Origin: HGM12998 sp900756495
GTDB taxonomy: Bacteria > Bacillota > Clostridia > Oscillospirales > Oscillospiraceae
Direction of reading: 5' to 3'
NCBI GenBank assembly: GCA_958477305.1
Contig: CAUEFI010000010.1
Location: 1-64,000 of the forward strand
Length of the DNA: 64,000 nucleotides
Below, one piece after another: positions 40,801-47,705 of the stretch. Every line of letters starts with the position of its first letter. Positions within the stretch are counted from its first letter, which is position 1. The position numbers and the translations under genes are program-made. The notes under the pieces are model-generated. The model was not told the origin of the DNA. It made no database searches and worked only from the letters and a program-made list of their open reading frames with translations.

Positions 40801-41388
40801 CTCTCCGGTCATATCGGCGCTCCCCGGGACGGCATCGTACAGATCAAGGCGAAAAACAACAGCCAGGGGCTCATTGATCTGGGTATCGACGCCGGCGCCG
40901 AATCCATGACAGGCGTTAAGGCTCTGCTTACCTTTGGCGAAGATCCCGCCCCCGCATACTTAGAGGGTCTGGAGTTCCTGGCTGTGTGCGATACACACTT
41001 GACCAAAACCGCCAGTCAGGCTGACGTGGTCTTCCCCGGTACGGGCTTTGCCTGTGCTGACGGCACCTTCACCAACACGGAGCGCCGCCTGCAGCCTGTC
41101 CGGCCTGCCATTGAGCCCGACGTACCCCTGCTCAACTGGGAGGTTGCCGCTGCCGTGGCCAATGTATACGAGACCGTCCTCCCCTACGCCGACGAGGCCG
41201 ATATCTCAACCGCCATGGACGCCGCTCTGCCCGGCTACCGGAACGCCAAGGTGGGGGAGGTGTCCGGCGGGGTGCTCACCTGTACCGCTCCTAAGTTCGT
41301 CCACGTCCATCATGAGCAGCCACTCACCGAGGCCATGCCCTGCGCCGACCATCTTATGAATCTCATGGAAAGCCGGATGCCCAAATAA
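37897..41388 (+). CDS. NfnB-like flavoprotein fused to NuoG-like iron-sulfur/degenerate Mo-type module
   Basis: 1163 residues. Domains in order: plant-type [2Fe-2S] (CYDERTNIYGACGLCVVEVEG, 1-90); an NfnB/GltD-like flavoprotein (about 100-560) with cluster cysteines CVLNCPAGTDC and CPHPCEDHC, FAD loop AIIGGGPYGLSAAYFL and NADP-type loop AIVGGGNTAMDA; a 2[4Fe-4S] ferredoxin (CILCGLCVRVC, CISCGQCVSVCP, about 620-680); then a Mo-oxidoreductase-like module starting CSFCSVGC. That last module is short (about 470) and I find no Cys/Sec at the molybdenum ligand position, so it resembles NuoG rather than an active formate dehydrogenase. With NuoE and NuoF this resembles the Stn (Sporomusa-type Nfn) transhydrogenase. 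Confidence 0.85.
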   Translation: MKQYRLNIDGREVLGLPGQTILEVARENGIFIPTLCYDERTNIYGACGLCVVEVEGNPKLVKACATEIAPNMVVRTATERVKESRKTNLELLLSNHVGDCRPPCVLNCPAGTDCQGYVGLIANGQFDEALKLIKERIPLPGSIGRVCPHPCEDHCRRALVDEPISIAWLKRFAADWDLSGEDSFLPDIAPETGKSVAIIGGGPYGLSAAYFLRQMGHAVTIYEAMPKLGGMLRYGIPEYRLPKSVVDEEIATIERMGVELVPNTRIGVDISFDALRKNFDAVLIGVGAWVSTGTGCPGEDLPGVIGGIDFLRRVVRNEPISLGKRVAIVGGGNTAMDACRTAVRLGAEAVYNVYRRTKDEMPADRLEIEEAEEEGVVFKNLANPLEIRAGAGGRVSEMVLQVMELGEPDASGRRAPRPVEGKTETLAVDTVILAIGQKVDASGLPGLELTRKGGVVYDKTTFRTSLPGVFCGGDCGNDKISIAVESIGDARKSSYVIDAWLRGEEIAYERPYVVERHDITEKTFEDRERQCRPKMEQLGPEARKDSFTEVVAGFTPEQAMADAQRCLECGCHDYFECKLVNYANQYHVQPDRLSGDINKVDYHDDHPFILRDPNKCILCGLCVRVCDEVMGVGALGLVHRGFDTVVKPALETPLAETNCISCGQCVSVCPTGALGERLSLRKSVPLETSCTDTTCSFCSVGCSMHLETGAGMLIKAVPDKEGPVNKGLLCAKGRFGFDCAELEDRLLSPMVRNGGALEESDYQEAAVRCAKGLEAVAVRHGKESVAVSVSARLTNEEAFVIKQLADSMGAKVLCFDHRKSGLKRVLGFDASPNTIGELLSTEVILAVGFTASASVLRIKLKQAAENGAKIVLINPEGLEQDLPFLYRSISVKNDLSFLKELARALLDLGKTSNAEGFGTFVKDLEGVAPSDAARETAALYAGAKKAMILFQQNLLSIDAATLLGELAVLSGHIGAPRDGIVQIKAKNNSQGLIDLGIDAGAESMTGVKALLTFGEDPAPAYLEGLEFLAVCDTHLTKTASQADVVFPGTGFACADGTFTNTERRLQPVRPAIEPDVPLLNWEVAAAVANVYETVLPYADEADISTAMDAALPGYRNAKVGEVSGGVLTCTAPKFVHVHHEQPLTEAMPCADHLMNLMESRMPK

Positions 41389-41408
41389 AGAAAGTCCCTC
41401 ACAACAGT

Positions 41409-41445
41409 GAGCGCCCGCCCCCCAAAAGGGGGCGGGCGCTCGTTT
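41409..41445. terminator. Terminator between operon and convergent XRE gene
   Basis: 14-bp GC stem (about 41409-41422 with 41428-41441), A-rich loop, then TTTGGTTT. Confidence 0.82.
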
Positions 41446-41454
41446 GGTTTGCCG

Positions 41455-41844
41455 TCAGCGCTGGAAGAAGCCGACCGTGGGATTGGCCAAATCGAAGACC
41501 AGAACACACAGGATGAAAGCCATCAGAATACAGCAGACCACAAAGAGGCGATGCATCCAGGTGTCCTTGCTGCAGATGACCTGCTCGTACAGCCGGACGG
41601 TGGCTTCGGTGGGGGCCCCGGGATGCTCCGCCTCTCCGTCCCCAAGGCGGATACCGGCCAACTCGTCCAGCGACCCGCCCAGGGTAACCACAAGATCGCA
41701 GACAGTCTGAAAGCTCGGGTTTTCGGTCTGACCAGACAGGATCCGGTTGATGGTCCCCACTGGGACCCCGGATAAATCCGATAACTGCTGATTCGTCATC
41801 TGCTTCTTGTCTTTCAAGGCTTTGAGCTGTGTCGTGATTGTCAT
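41455..41844 (-). CDS. Membrane-anchored XRE-family regulator
   Basis: 129 residues from the ATG at 41844 (AGGTGAT upstream). N-terminal HTH: QLKALKDKKQMTNQQLSDLSGVPVGTINRILSGQTENPSFQTVCDLVVTLGGSLDEL. After a 30-residue linker, one C-terminal membrane segment, HRLFVVCCILMAFILCVLVFDL, would hold it at the membrane. Divergent from the SLC13-type transporter gene, with ATAGGT repeats in the shared gap; it probably regulates the transporter and itself. Confidence 0.85.
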   Translation of the reverse strand: MTITTQLKALKDKKQMTNQQLSDLSGVPVGTINRILSGQTENPSFQTVCDLVVTLGGSLDELAGIRLGDGEAEHPGAPTEATVRLYEQVICSKDTWMHRLFVVCCILMAFILCVLVFDLANPTVGFFQR

Positions 41845-41850
41845 ATTATC

Positions 41851-42021
41851 ACCTATGATCCATTCGTTGATCGCGCTCCGCAGCGTACCGCGGGCCACCA
41901 GCGCAAATTTGCGTATTGACCCCCGGGAGGGCGCGATTGTATAGTGGCACCACGGAAAGCGCTTCCGCCGGACGGACGATAGGTTCATAATAGGTTACCG
42001 CAATATCTCTATTATACCTAT
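41851..42021. promoter_or_regulatory. Divergent promoter/operator region of XRE regulator and transporter
   Basis: A transporter promoter TTGACC (41916-41921), 18-base spacer, TATAGT (41940-41945). The motif ATAGGT occurs four times: 41851-41856 (minus strand), 41979-41984 and 41990-41995 (plus strand, 11 bases apart, one helical turn), and 42016-42021 (minus strand). Confidence 0.65.
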
Positions 42022-42063
42022 CGCCCGTCCCATTTTCAAGCAGAGAGTGAGTGAGAAGAAGAA

Positions 42064-43536
42064 ATGTTGGCAGCCAAGTCCAAGTCAAAGATGGCCCCGA
42101 AGACAAGGATGATGTACATTCATTGCCTCATCGCCCTGGTCATCGGCCTGGTGCTGGCCATCGCCCTTCACCCCGGCAACGGTCTGACCCAAATGGGCAT
42201 CTGGGTCATTGCTGTAACCATCCCGACGCTGTATCTGTGGCTGACAGTGAATACCCATTGGACCTCGATCCTGTTCCTGGCCATGCTCATCATGACCCGG
42301 GTCATGACCCCTAACGAGGTATGGGCGGGCTCCGTCGGCCACTTCGCCGTCATCACCATGATCATCTTCATGGTGCTCAACCAATGTCTGCGTGAGACCG
42401 GCGTCATTGATAAAATCGCCACCTGGTTTATCACCCGCAAAATCGTCCAGGGAAGGCCCTACGCCTTCCTGGCCATGTTCTTTGCCTCCAACATCATCAT
42501 CGGTATGTTCATGGAGAACCTGTCCCTGGCCGTCATCTACGTGGGCCTGGCCTCCGTACTCTGTGAGAAGCTGGGCGTAAAGAAGGGCGACCCTTTCTAT
42601 ACCTGTATCTTCATGGGAACCCTCTGGGGCAACGTCATCCTCTCCATCGCCTCCCCCATCGCCCACGCCCTGCCCAACATCATTATGGGTCTGGCTGAAA
42701 CCCAGCTTGGCATCACCATCACCTACGGCCAGTGGCTGGCGGTGGGCTTCCCCTTCGCTGCCATCATGTATATGGTCATCCTGATCTGTACCCGCATCTG
42801 GCATGTGGATATGTCCGCCTTCCAGAATTTCGATCTGGAGGACATGAAGCGCAGCAGCCCCCCTCTGGACCTGCGGGGCAAAATCTCCGCCGTCGCCTTC
42901 ATCCTGGTGGTGCTGGCTATCCTGCTGCCTGAAATTCTCAAGGGCGCCTTCCCAACCGCCTGCGGCTACCTCACCGGCATCGGCGTGGTGGTCCCCGCCA
43001 TGCTGGCGCTGGCCGCCCTGTGCCTCATCCCCGTCAAGGGCACGCCCATTCTGGATATGCCCCAGGCCATGAAGGCCGTCCCCCTGCCCGTGGTCCTCTT
43101 CTCCGGTATCGTTTGTGTCATGGCCACCCCTATCTCCTCCGAGGCCACTGGCATCAACATCTGGCTGGGCAATATCCTGCGCCCCGCCATCGAAACCCTG
43201 TCCCCCCTCGCCATCATCGTGGTACTGGTGGTCGGCGCCATCATCATGACTAATTTCATGTCCAACACCGTCACCATGGTCCTCTTCTTCAATCTGGGCG
43301 TGGTGCTGCTGGATTCCGGAGCCCTGAACATGGGGGCTTTCACCATCCTCATCGCGCTGGCGGCCTCCATGGCCTCCCTGACTCCTTCTGCCGCTGTCCC
43401 TTCTCCTCTGTTTTTTGGTCCAGAGCACTTGACTATGAAGTCCACTGTTAAAATAAATCTGCTCTTTATCGTACTCTCCTTTTTGGTGCTGATGTTCTTC
43501 GCATGGCCTCTTGCCCAGGCAATCATCCGCCTCTGA
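42064..43536 (+). CDS. SLC13/DASS-type anion transporter
   Basis: 490 residues, about twelve membrane segments. The C-terminal MTNFMSNTVTMVLFFNLG contains the SNT signature of the divalent anion:sodium symporter family, and GTLWGNVILSIASPIAHALPN occupies the matching position in the first half. Substrates in this family are dicarboxylates, sulfate or similar anions. It lies between two redox complexes but has its own promoter and regulator, and the aromatic substrates of the window are uncharged, so it may import an unrelated acid such as succinate or malate. Confidence 0.85.
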   Translation: MLAAKSKSKMAPKTRMMYIHCLIALVIGLVLAIALHPGNGLTQMGIWVIAVTIPTLYLWLTVNTHWTSILFLAMLIMTRVMTPNEVWAGSVGHFAVITMIIFMVLNQCLRETGVIDKIATWFITRKIVQGRPYAFLAMFFASNIIIGMFMENLSLAVIYVGLASVLCEKLGVKKGDPFYTCIFMGTLWGNVILSIASPIAHALPNIIMGLAETQLGITITYGQWLAVGFPFAAIMYMVILICTRIWHVDMSAFQNFDLEDMKRSSPPLDLRGKISAVAFILVVLAILLPEILKGAFPTACGYLTGIGVVVPAMLALAALCLIPVKGTPILDMPQAMKAVPLPVVLFSGIVCVMATPISSEATGINIWLGNILRPAIETLSPLAIIVVLVVGAIIMTNFMSNTVTMVLFFNLGVVLLDSGALNMGAFTILIALAASMASLTPSAAVPSPLFFGPEHLTMKSTVKINLLFIVLSFLVLMFFAWPLAQAIIRL

Positions 43537-43740
43537 GTGATACCTGTTGTATTCCACTATCTAAACAAATTGAGACTCACCTCGCCCCGCCTGACACTGT
43601 ACCACTATAATTTCTATATCGGCATTATGTCCGCTACCAGCAGAGACCTCTGGCGATGTTCCCTGTTCTTCCCCCATGAGCTGATATACTCCTATTTATC
43701 TATGTTAGTATGCCGACAGATCATGTCTCTCTTTTCTTTC

Positions 43741-43776
43741 CCGCCCGTCCCGGAAACTGGGGACGGGCGGATTTTT
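43741..43776 (+). terminator. Terminator of the transporter gene
   Basis: 11-bp perfect GC stem (43741-43751 with 43760-43770) followed by ATTTTTCT, about 200 bases after the transporter stop. Confidence 0.85.
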
Positions 43777-43927
43777 CTGTTCTCGCTTTGTGAAAAATTT
43801 ATCATTTTTGCAAGTTCCACTTTTTTAAAAATCAAAATGCTTTATGTTTAAAACAGACTCTTTTTCTAATGCATTGTTATCTCTTTCACAACCCCCTTCT
43901 GTCGATTTTCACCCAGTTTGCAACTTC

Positions 43928-43947
43928 TAACGAAAAAATAATCGTTA
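43928..43947. promoter_or_regulatory. Inverted repeat upstream of the hydrogenase operon
   Basis: TAACGA (43928-43933), 8 bases, TCGTTA (43942-43947): a perfect 6-bp dyad in the AT-rich leader, about 125 bases before the TTG start. A candidate regulator site; no protein assigned. Confidence 0.45.
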
Positions 43948-44070
43948 AAATATTAATTATCCAATTATCTATTTACTTTTTTCCATTTTTCATTTATGAT
44001 ATTTTCAAATCAAAAATGTGAACCAGTTAGTTTAACTATTCCGTTTTTGAGTTGTTAGGAGGTGCAGATT

Positions 44071-44613
44071 TTGAACAAGATAGCAGGAACTCCGTCACAG
44101 GAGTGCGCGTGCTGCAGCTGTGGAGCTGAGAGCCAAGATGCCCTTCTGGAGCGCATTGGAGAGCTGGCCCGGTCATATCGGGGACGGGAGGGCTCCCTGA
44201 TACAGGTACTCCATATGGCCCAGGGCATCTACGGCTATCTGCCTCTGGAAGTCCAGCAGGTGGTGGCGGATAGTCTGGATATTCCTCTGGCCGAGGTGTC
44301 CGGCGTGGTGAGTTTCTATTCCTTTTTCTCTACACAGCGCCGGGGAGAGCACACCATTCGGGTCTGCCTGGGCACTGCCTGTTACGTACGGGGCGGCAAG
44401 CGCATCGTGGAGCGGCTCCACGACATTCTGGGGGTGAATGTGGGAGATACCACCCCCGACGGAAAATTTACCTTTGAAGTGGCCCGCTGCATCGGAGCCT
44501 GCGGGCTGGCTCCCGCCATGTCCATCGACGACATGGTGTATAAACGGGTCAATCCCGACAATCTGGAGCACATTCTGTCCCGATATACCCAGGAGGAGGT
44601 AGAGGCGGTATGA
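44071..44613 (+). CDS. NuoE-like [2Fe-2S] subunit of bifurcating hydrogenase
   Basis: 180 residues from TTG at 44071, chosen because AGGAGG (44057-44062) lies eight bases before it; a GTG at 44062 overlaps that site. The [2Fe-2S] ligands are in CLGTACYVRGGKRIVERL and VARCIGACGLAPAMSI. The N-terminal helical part QVLHMAQGIYGYLPLEVQQVVADSLDI is family-typical. HydC-type subunit of the NAD-linked [FeFe] hydrogenase encoded by the next two genes; ATGA overlap with the following gene. Confidence 0.92.
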   Translation: MNKIAGTPSQECACCSCGAESQDALLERIGELARSYRGREGSLIQVLHMAQGIYGYLPLEVQQVVADSLDIPLAEVSGVVSFYSFFSTQRRGEHTIRVCLGTACYVRGGKRIVERLHDILGVNVGDTTPDGKFTFEVARCIGACGLAPAMSIDDMVYKRVNPDNLEHILSRYTQEEVEAV

Positions 44614-47600
44614 CGGTAAAAATGACGTCCCCCGGCGTCCTCAAGGGCATCAAGGAGGCCTATCTGGCCAGGCAGGCGGGCTATGAGCGCCGGGTCATGG
44701 TCTGCGGCGGCGCCGGCTGCGTCTCCTGTCACTGCCAGGAGGTCAAGGCCGCTCTGGACGTGGCTTTGGCCGGGCTGGGAATCGCGGAGCGGGTCCAGGT
44801 GCTGGTCACCGGCTGTATCGGCATCTGCGCCGTGGGTCCGGTGCTGGTGGTGGAGCCCGAGGGGGTCCTCTACACCAGTATGACTCCTGAGAAGGTTCAG
44901 GAGGTAGCCCGCCGCCATCTGCTGGAGGGTGAGATCGTGGAGGAGTATACCTTCTACGACCACAGCCAGCACAGGCGGGTTCCAAAACGAAATGATATCG
45001 GCTTCTTTAAGGCGCAGGTCCGCATCGCTCTGCGCAACTGCGGCCAGATGGAGTACGCCTCCCTGGACGCCTATGTTGCCCGGGATGGATACGCCGCCAT
45101 CGCCAGGGCGCTCACCGCTCTGGAACCCAGAGATGTAGTGGAGGAGCTGAAGGCCTCCGGCCTCCGGGGCCGGGGCGGCGCCGGCTTCCCCACCGGAGTC
45201 AAGTGGGAGGCTGGGATGAATGCTCCTGCCGGGCAGAAGTATATGGTGTGCAACGCCGACGAGGGCGACCCCGGCGCCTTCATGGACCGTTCCATTCTGG
45301 AAGGCGATCCCCACTCTCTTATTGAGGGCATGATGCTAGGTGGCTACGCCATCGGGGCCGATAAAGGATATGTTTACGTCCGGGCCGAGTACCCCCTGGC
45401 GGTGGAGCGGCTAGAGCACGCCATCGGCCAGGCCCGCTCAGCCGGGCTGCTGGGCGAACACATTCTGGGCACCGACTTTTCCTTCGACCTGGAGATCCGC
45501 ATTGGCGCGGGCGCCTTTGTCTGCGGCGAGGAGACTGCCCTCCTGAACTCAGTGGAGGGCCGCCGCGGCGAGCCTCGGCAGAAGCCCCCCTTCCCCTTTG
45601 AGTCGGGCCTTTTCGAGCACCCCACTATCATTAATAACGTGGAGACCCTGGCGAATGTCCCTGCCATTCTGGAAAAGGGCGCGGCCTGGTTCCGTCAGTT
45701 TGGCACTGAAAAGAGCCCCGGTACCAAGGTTTTTGCCCTCTCAGGCAAGATCAACAACACCGGTCTCGTGGAAGTGCCTATGGGTATCCCCCTGGGCGAC
45801 ATTCTCTACATCATCGGCGGCGGCATCCCCGGAGGCAAGGGCTTCAAGGCTATCCAGTCCGGCGGCCCCTCCGGCGGCTGCCTCACCCGGGAGCACCTGA
45901 ACACCCCGGTGGACTATGAGTCCCTGGCGGCGCTGGGCGCCATCATCGGTTCCGGCGGCCTCATCGTCATGGACGAGGACACCTGCATGGTGGACACCGC
46001 CCGCTACTTCATGGACTTCATCCGGGACGAGAGCTGCGGCAAATGCCTCCCCTGCCGGGTGGGCACCAAGCGGATGCTGGAGATCCTGGAGCGCATCACC
46101 GAGGGCAAAGGCGTCCCCGGCGATCTGGACTTGCTGGAGGAGCTGGCGGAAACGCTGAAGCAGACCGCCATGTGCGGCCTGGGACAGACCGCTCCCAATC
46201 CAGTGCTCTCCACTCTGAAATACTTCCGCGATGAGTACGAGACCCATATCTACGACAAGCACTGCGACGCCGGGGTCTGCTCCAACCTGTACATCTCCCC
46301 CTGCCGCAACGCCTGTCCCGCCTCGGTCAACGTGCCGGGCTACATGCGCCTGGTGGCCGCCGGGCGGCTGATGGACGCCTACCGGCTCATCCGGCAGGAC
46401 AATCCCTTCCCCGCCGTCTGCGGCCGGGTGTGCACCCACCCCTGCGAGCGGCACTGCCGCCGGGGTCAGGTGGACGAGGCGCTTTCTATTTGCTCCATCA
46501 AGCGCTTTGTGGGCGACTTCGCCCTGAAGGACGAGTTTGACATCCCGGTGGTGGAGTCCCTGCCCGCCACAGGCATGCGGGTGGCCATTATCGGCGCGGG
46601 TCCCTCCGGCCTCACCTGCGCCTACTATCTGGCCCACCTGGGCCACCAGGTGGACGTGTACGAAGCCGAGCAGGTGGCAGGCGGCGTGCTGTACTGGGGT
46701 ATCCCTGAGTACCGCCTTCCCAAAGACGTGCTGGCCAAGGAAATCAGGGCCATCGAAAACGCCGGCGTGCGCATTCACACCGGCATCCGCATCGGCGAGG
46801 ACCTGTCTATGGAGGACCTGCAGGCCACCACCGACGCTGTATATATCGCCATTGGCACCCAGAAATCCAAGCTGCTGGGCGTACCCGGCGAGGAGCTGCC
46901 CCAGGTGGAGAGCGGCCTCTCCTTCCTGCGCCGGGTGGGGCTCAACCGGGATCGCTCTGTCCCCCGCCGCTTAGTGGTGGTGGGCGGCGGCTCCACCGCC
47001 ATGGACTGCGCCCGCACCGCCGTGCGCCTGGGGGCCGAGGAGGTCACCGTGGTCTACCGCCGCACCGAGGACGAGATGCCCGCCGGGCGGGAGGAAATCG
47101 CCGAAGCCCGGGAGGAGGGAATCCGCCTGGAGACTCTGGCCGCCCCGGTGGAAATTCTGGAACAGGACGGGGCTGTCTGCGGACTCCGGCTGGACCGGAT
47201 GGTCCAGGGCGACTTCGGCAGGGATGGCCGCCGGCGTGTCCGCGCCGTTCCGAACGGACAGTTCGTCCTCCCCTGCGACGGCATTGTCACCGCCGTCAAC
47301 CAGGAGCTGGACGACGCCTTCCTGAAGGTGGCTGAGGATGGCTCCGTCCCCTCACTGGAGGTCAACCGCTTTACCTCTCAGACCAGCCGCGAGGGCCTCT
47401 TCGTGGGCGGCGACGCCTCTCCCTGGGGGGCCAATGTGGTCATCCAGGCCATCGCCGACGGCAAGCGGGCCGCCGCCAGCATCGACCGCTACCTGGGCGG
47501 CTCCGGAGAGCTGAACAAGGGCGAGGAGATCGACCTCCCCGCCATTCCCGACGAGGAGGTGGAGGAGCATCCCCGCTTCCCCACCCGGGTTCTGCCTGTG

Positions 47601-47699
47601 GAGCAGCGCTGTGACAACTTCGACGAGGTGGCCTGCGGCTTCCATCGGCTGGACGCCATGGCAGAGTCGCTGCGCTGCCTGCACTGCGACAGGAGGTAA
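44610..47699 (+). CDS. NuoF-like subunit fused to NfnB-like flavoprotein
   Basis: 1029 residues. First half: thioredoxin-like [2Fe-2S] domain (CGGAGCVSCHCQE ... TGCIGICAVGP), NuoF core (GLRGRGGAGFPTGVKW, NADEGDPGAFMDRS) and the [4Fe-4S] site ESCGKCLPCRVGTKRMLE. Where its paralogue at 36.1 kb has a ferredoxin tail, this one continues at about residue 555 into an NfnB/GltD-like flavoprotein: CRNACPASVNVPGYM, CGRVCTHPCERHC, FAD loop AIIGAGPSGLTCAYYL and a second nucleotide loop VVVGGGSTAMDC. It offers two flavin sites for pyridine nucleotides, perhaps NADH and NADPH. Partner of HydA downstream. Confidence 0.9.
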   Translation: MTVKMTSPGVLKGIKEAYLARQAGYERRVMVCGGAGCVSCHCQEVKAALDVALAGLGIAERVQVLVTGCIGICAVGPVLVVEPEGVLYTSMTPEKVQEVARRHLLEGEIVEEYTFYDHSQHRRVPKRNDIGFFKAQVRIALRNCGQMEYASLDAYVARDGYAAIARALTALEPRDVVEELKASGLRGRGGAGFPTGVKWEAGMNAPAGQKYMVCNADEGDPGAFMDRSILEGDPHSLIEGMMLGGYAIGADKGYVYVRAEYPLAVERLEHAIGQARSAGLLGEHILGTDFSFDLEIRIGAGAFVCGEETALLNSVEGRRGEPRQKPPFPFESGLFEHPTIINNVETLANVPAILEKGAAWFRQFGTEKSPGTKVFALSGKINNTGLVEVPMGIPLGDILYIIGGGIPGGKGFKAIQSGGPSGGCLTREHLNTPVDYESLAALGAIIGSGGLIVMDEDTCMVDTARYFMDFIRDESCGKCLPCRVGTKRMLEILERITEGKGVPGDLDLLEELAETLKQTAMCGLGQTAPNPVLSTLKYFRDEYETHIYDKHCDAGVCSNLYISPCRNACPASVNVPGYMRLVAAGRLMDAYRLIRQDNPFPAVCGRVCTHPCERHCRRGQVDEALSICSIKRFVGDFALKDEFDIPVVESLPATGMRVAIIGAGPSGLTCAYYLAHLGHQVDVYEAEQVAGGVLYWGIPEYRLPKDVLAKEIRAIENAGVRIHTGIRIGEDLSMEDLQATTDAVYIAIGTQKSKLLGVPGEELPQVESGLSFLRRVGLNRDRSVPRRLVVVGGGSTAMDCARTAVRLGAEEVTVVYRRTEDEMPAGREEIAEAREEGIRLETLAAPVEILEQDGAVCGLRLDRMVQGDFGRDGRRRVRAVPNGQFVLPCDGIVTAVNQELDDAFLKVAEDGSVPSLEVNRFTSQTSREGLFVGGDASPWGANVVIQAIADGKRAAASIDRYLGGSGELNKGEEIDLPAIPDEEVEEHPRFPTRVLPVEQRCDNFDEVACGFHRLDAMAESLRCLHCDRR

Positions 47700-47705
47700 G
47701 GGCAC

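Larger units (their letters stand above)
43537..44056. other. AT-rich intergenic region
   Basis: 520 bases. A 104-codon open frame at 43537-43851 spans a terminator and has no ribosome binding site, so I do not call it. The second half (43790-44045) is strikingly AT-rich for this genome and should hold the promoter of the hydrogenase operon, but no single -35/-10 pair stands out. Confidence 0.6.

Noticed and set aside
37825..40812. 995-codon open frame on the minus strand under the NfnB-NuoG gene
   Set aside because: It is the antisense shadow of a GC-rich gene; composition is Gly/Ala/Leu/His-rich with no motifs, whereas the plus strand has many conserved motifs.
37897..41388. Calling the 1163-residue protein a formate dehydrogenase
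   Set aside because: The Mo-type module is short and lacks a visible Cys/Sec ligand; NuoG-like is the better description.
43537..43851. 104-codon open frame after the transporter
   Set aside because: Spans a strong terminator, has no ribosome binding site and reads as random hydrophobic sequence.
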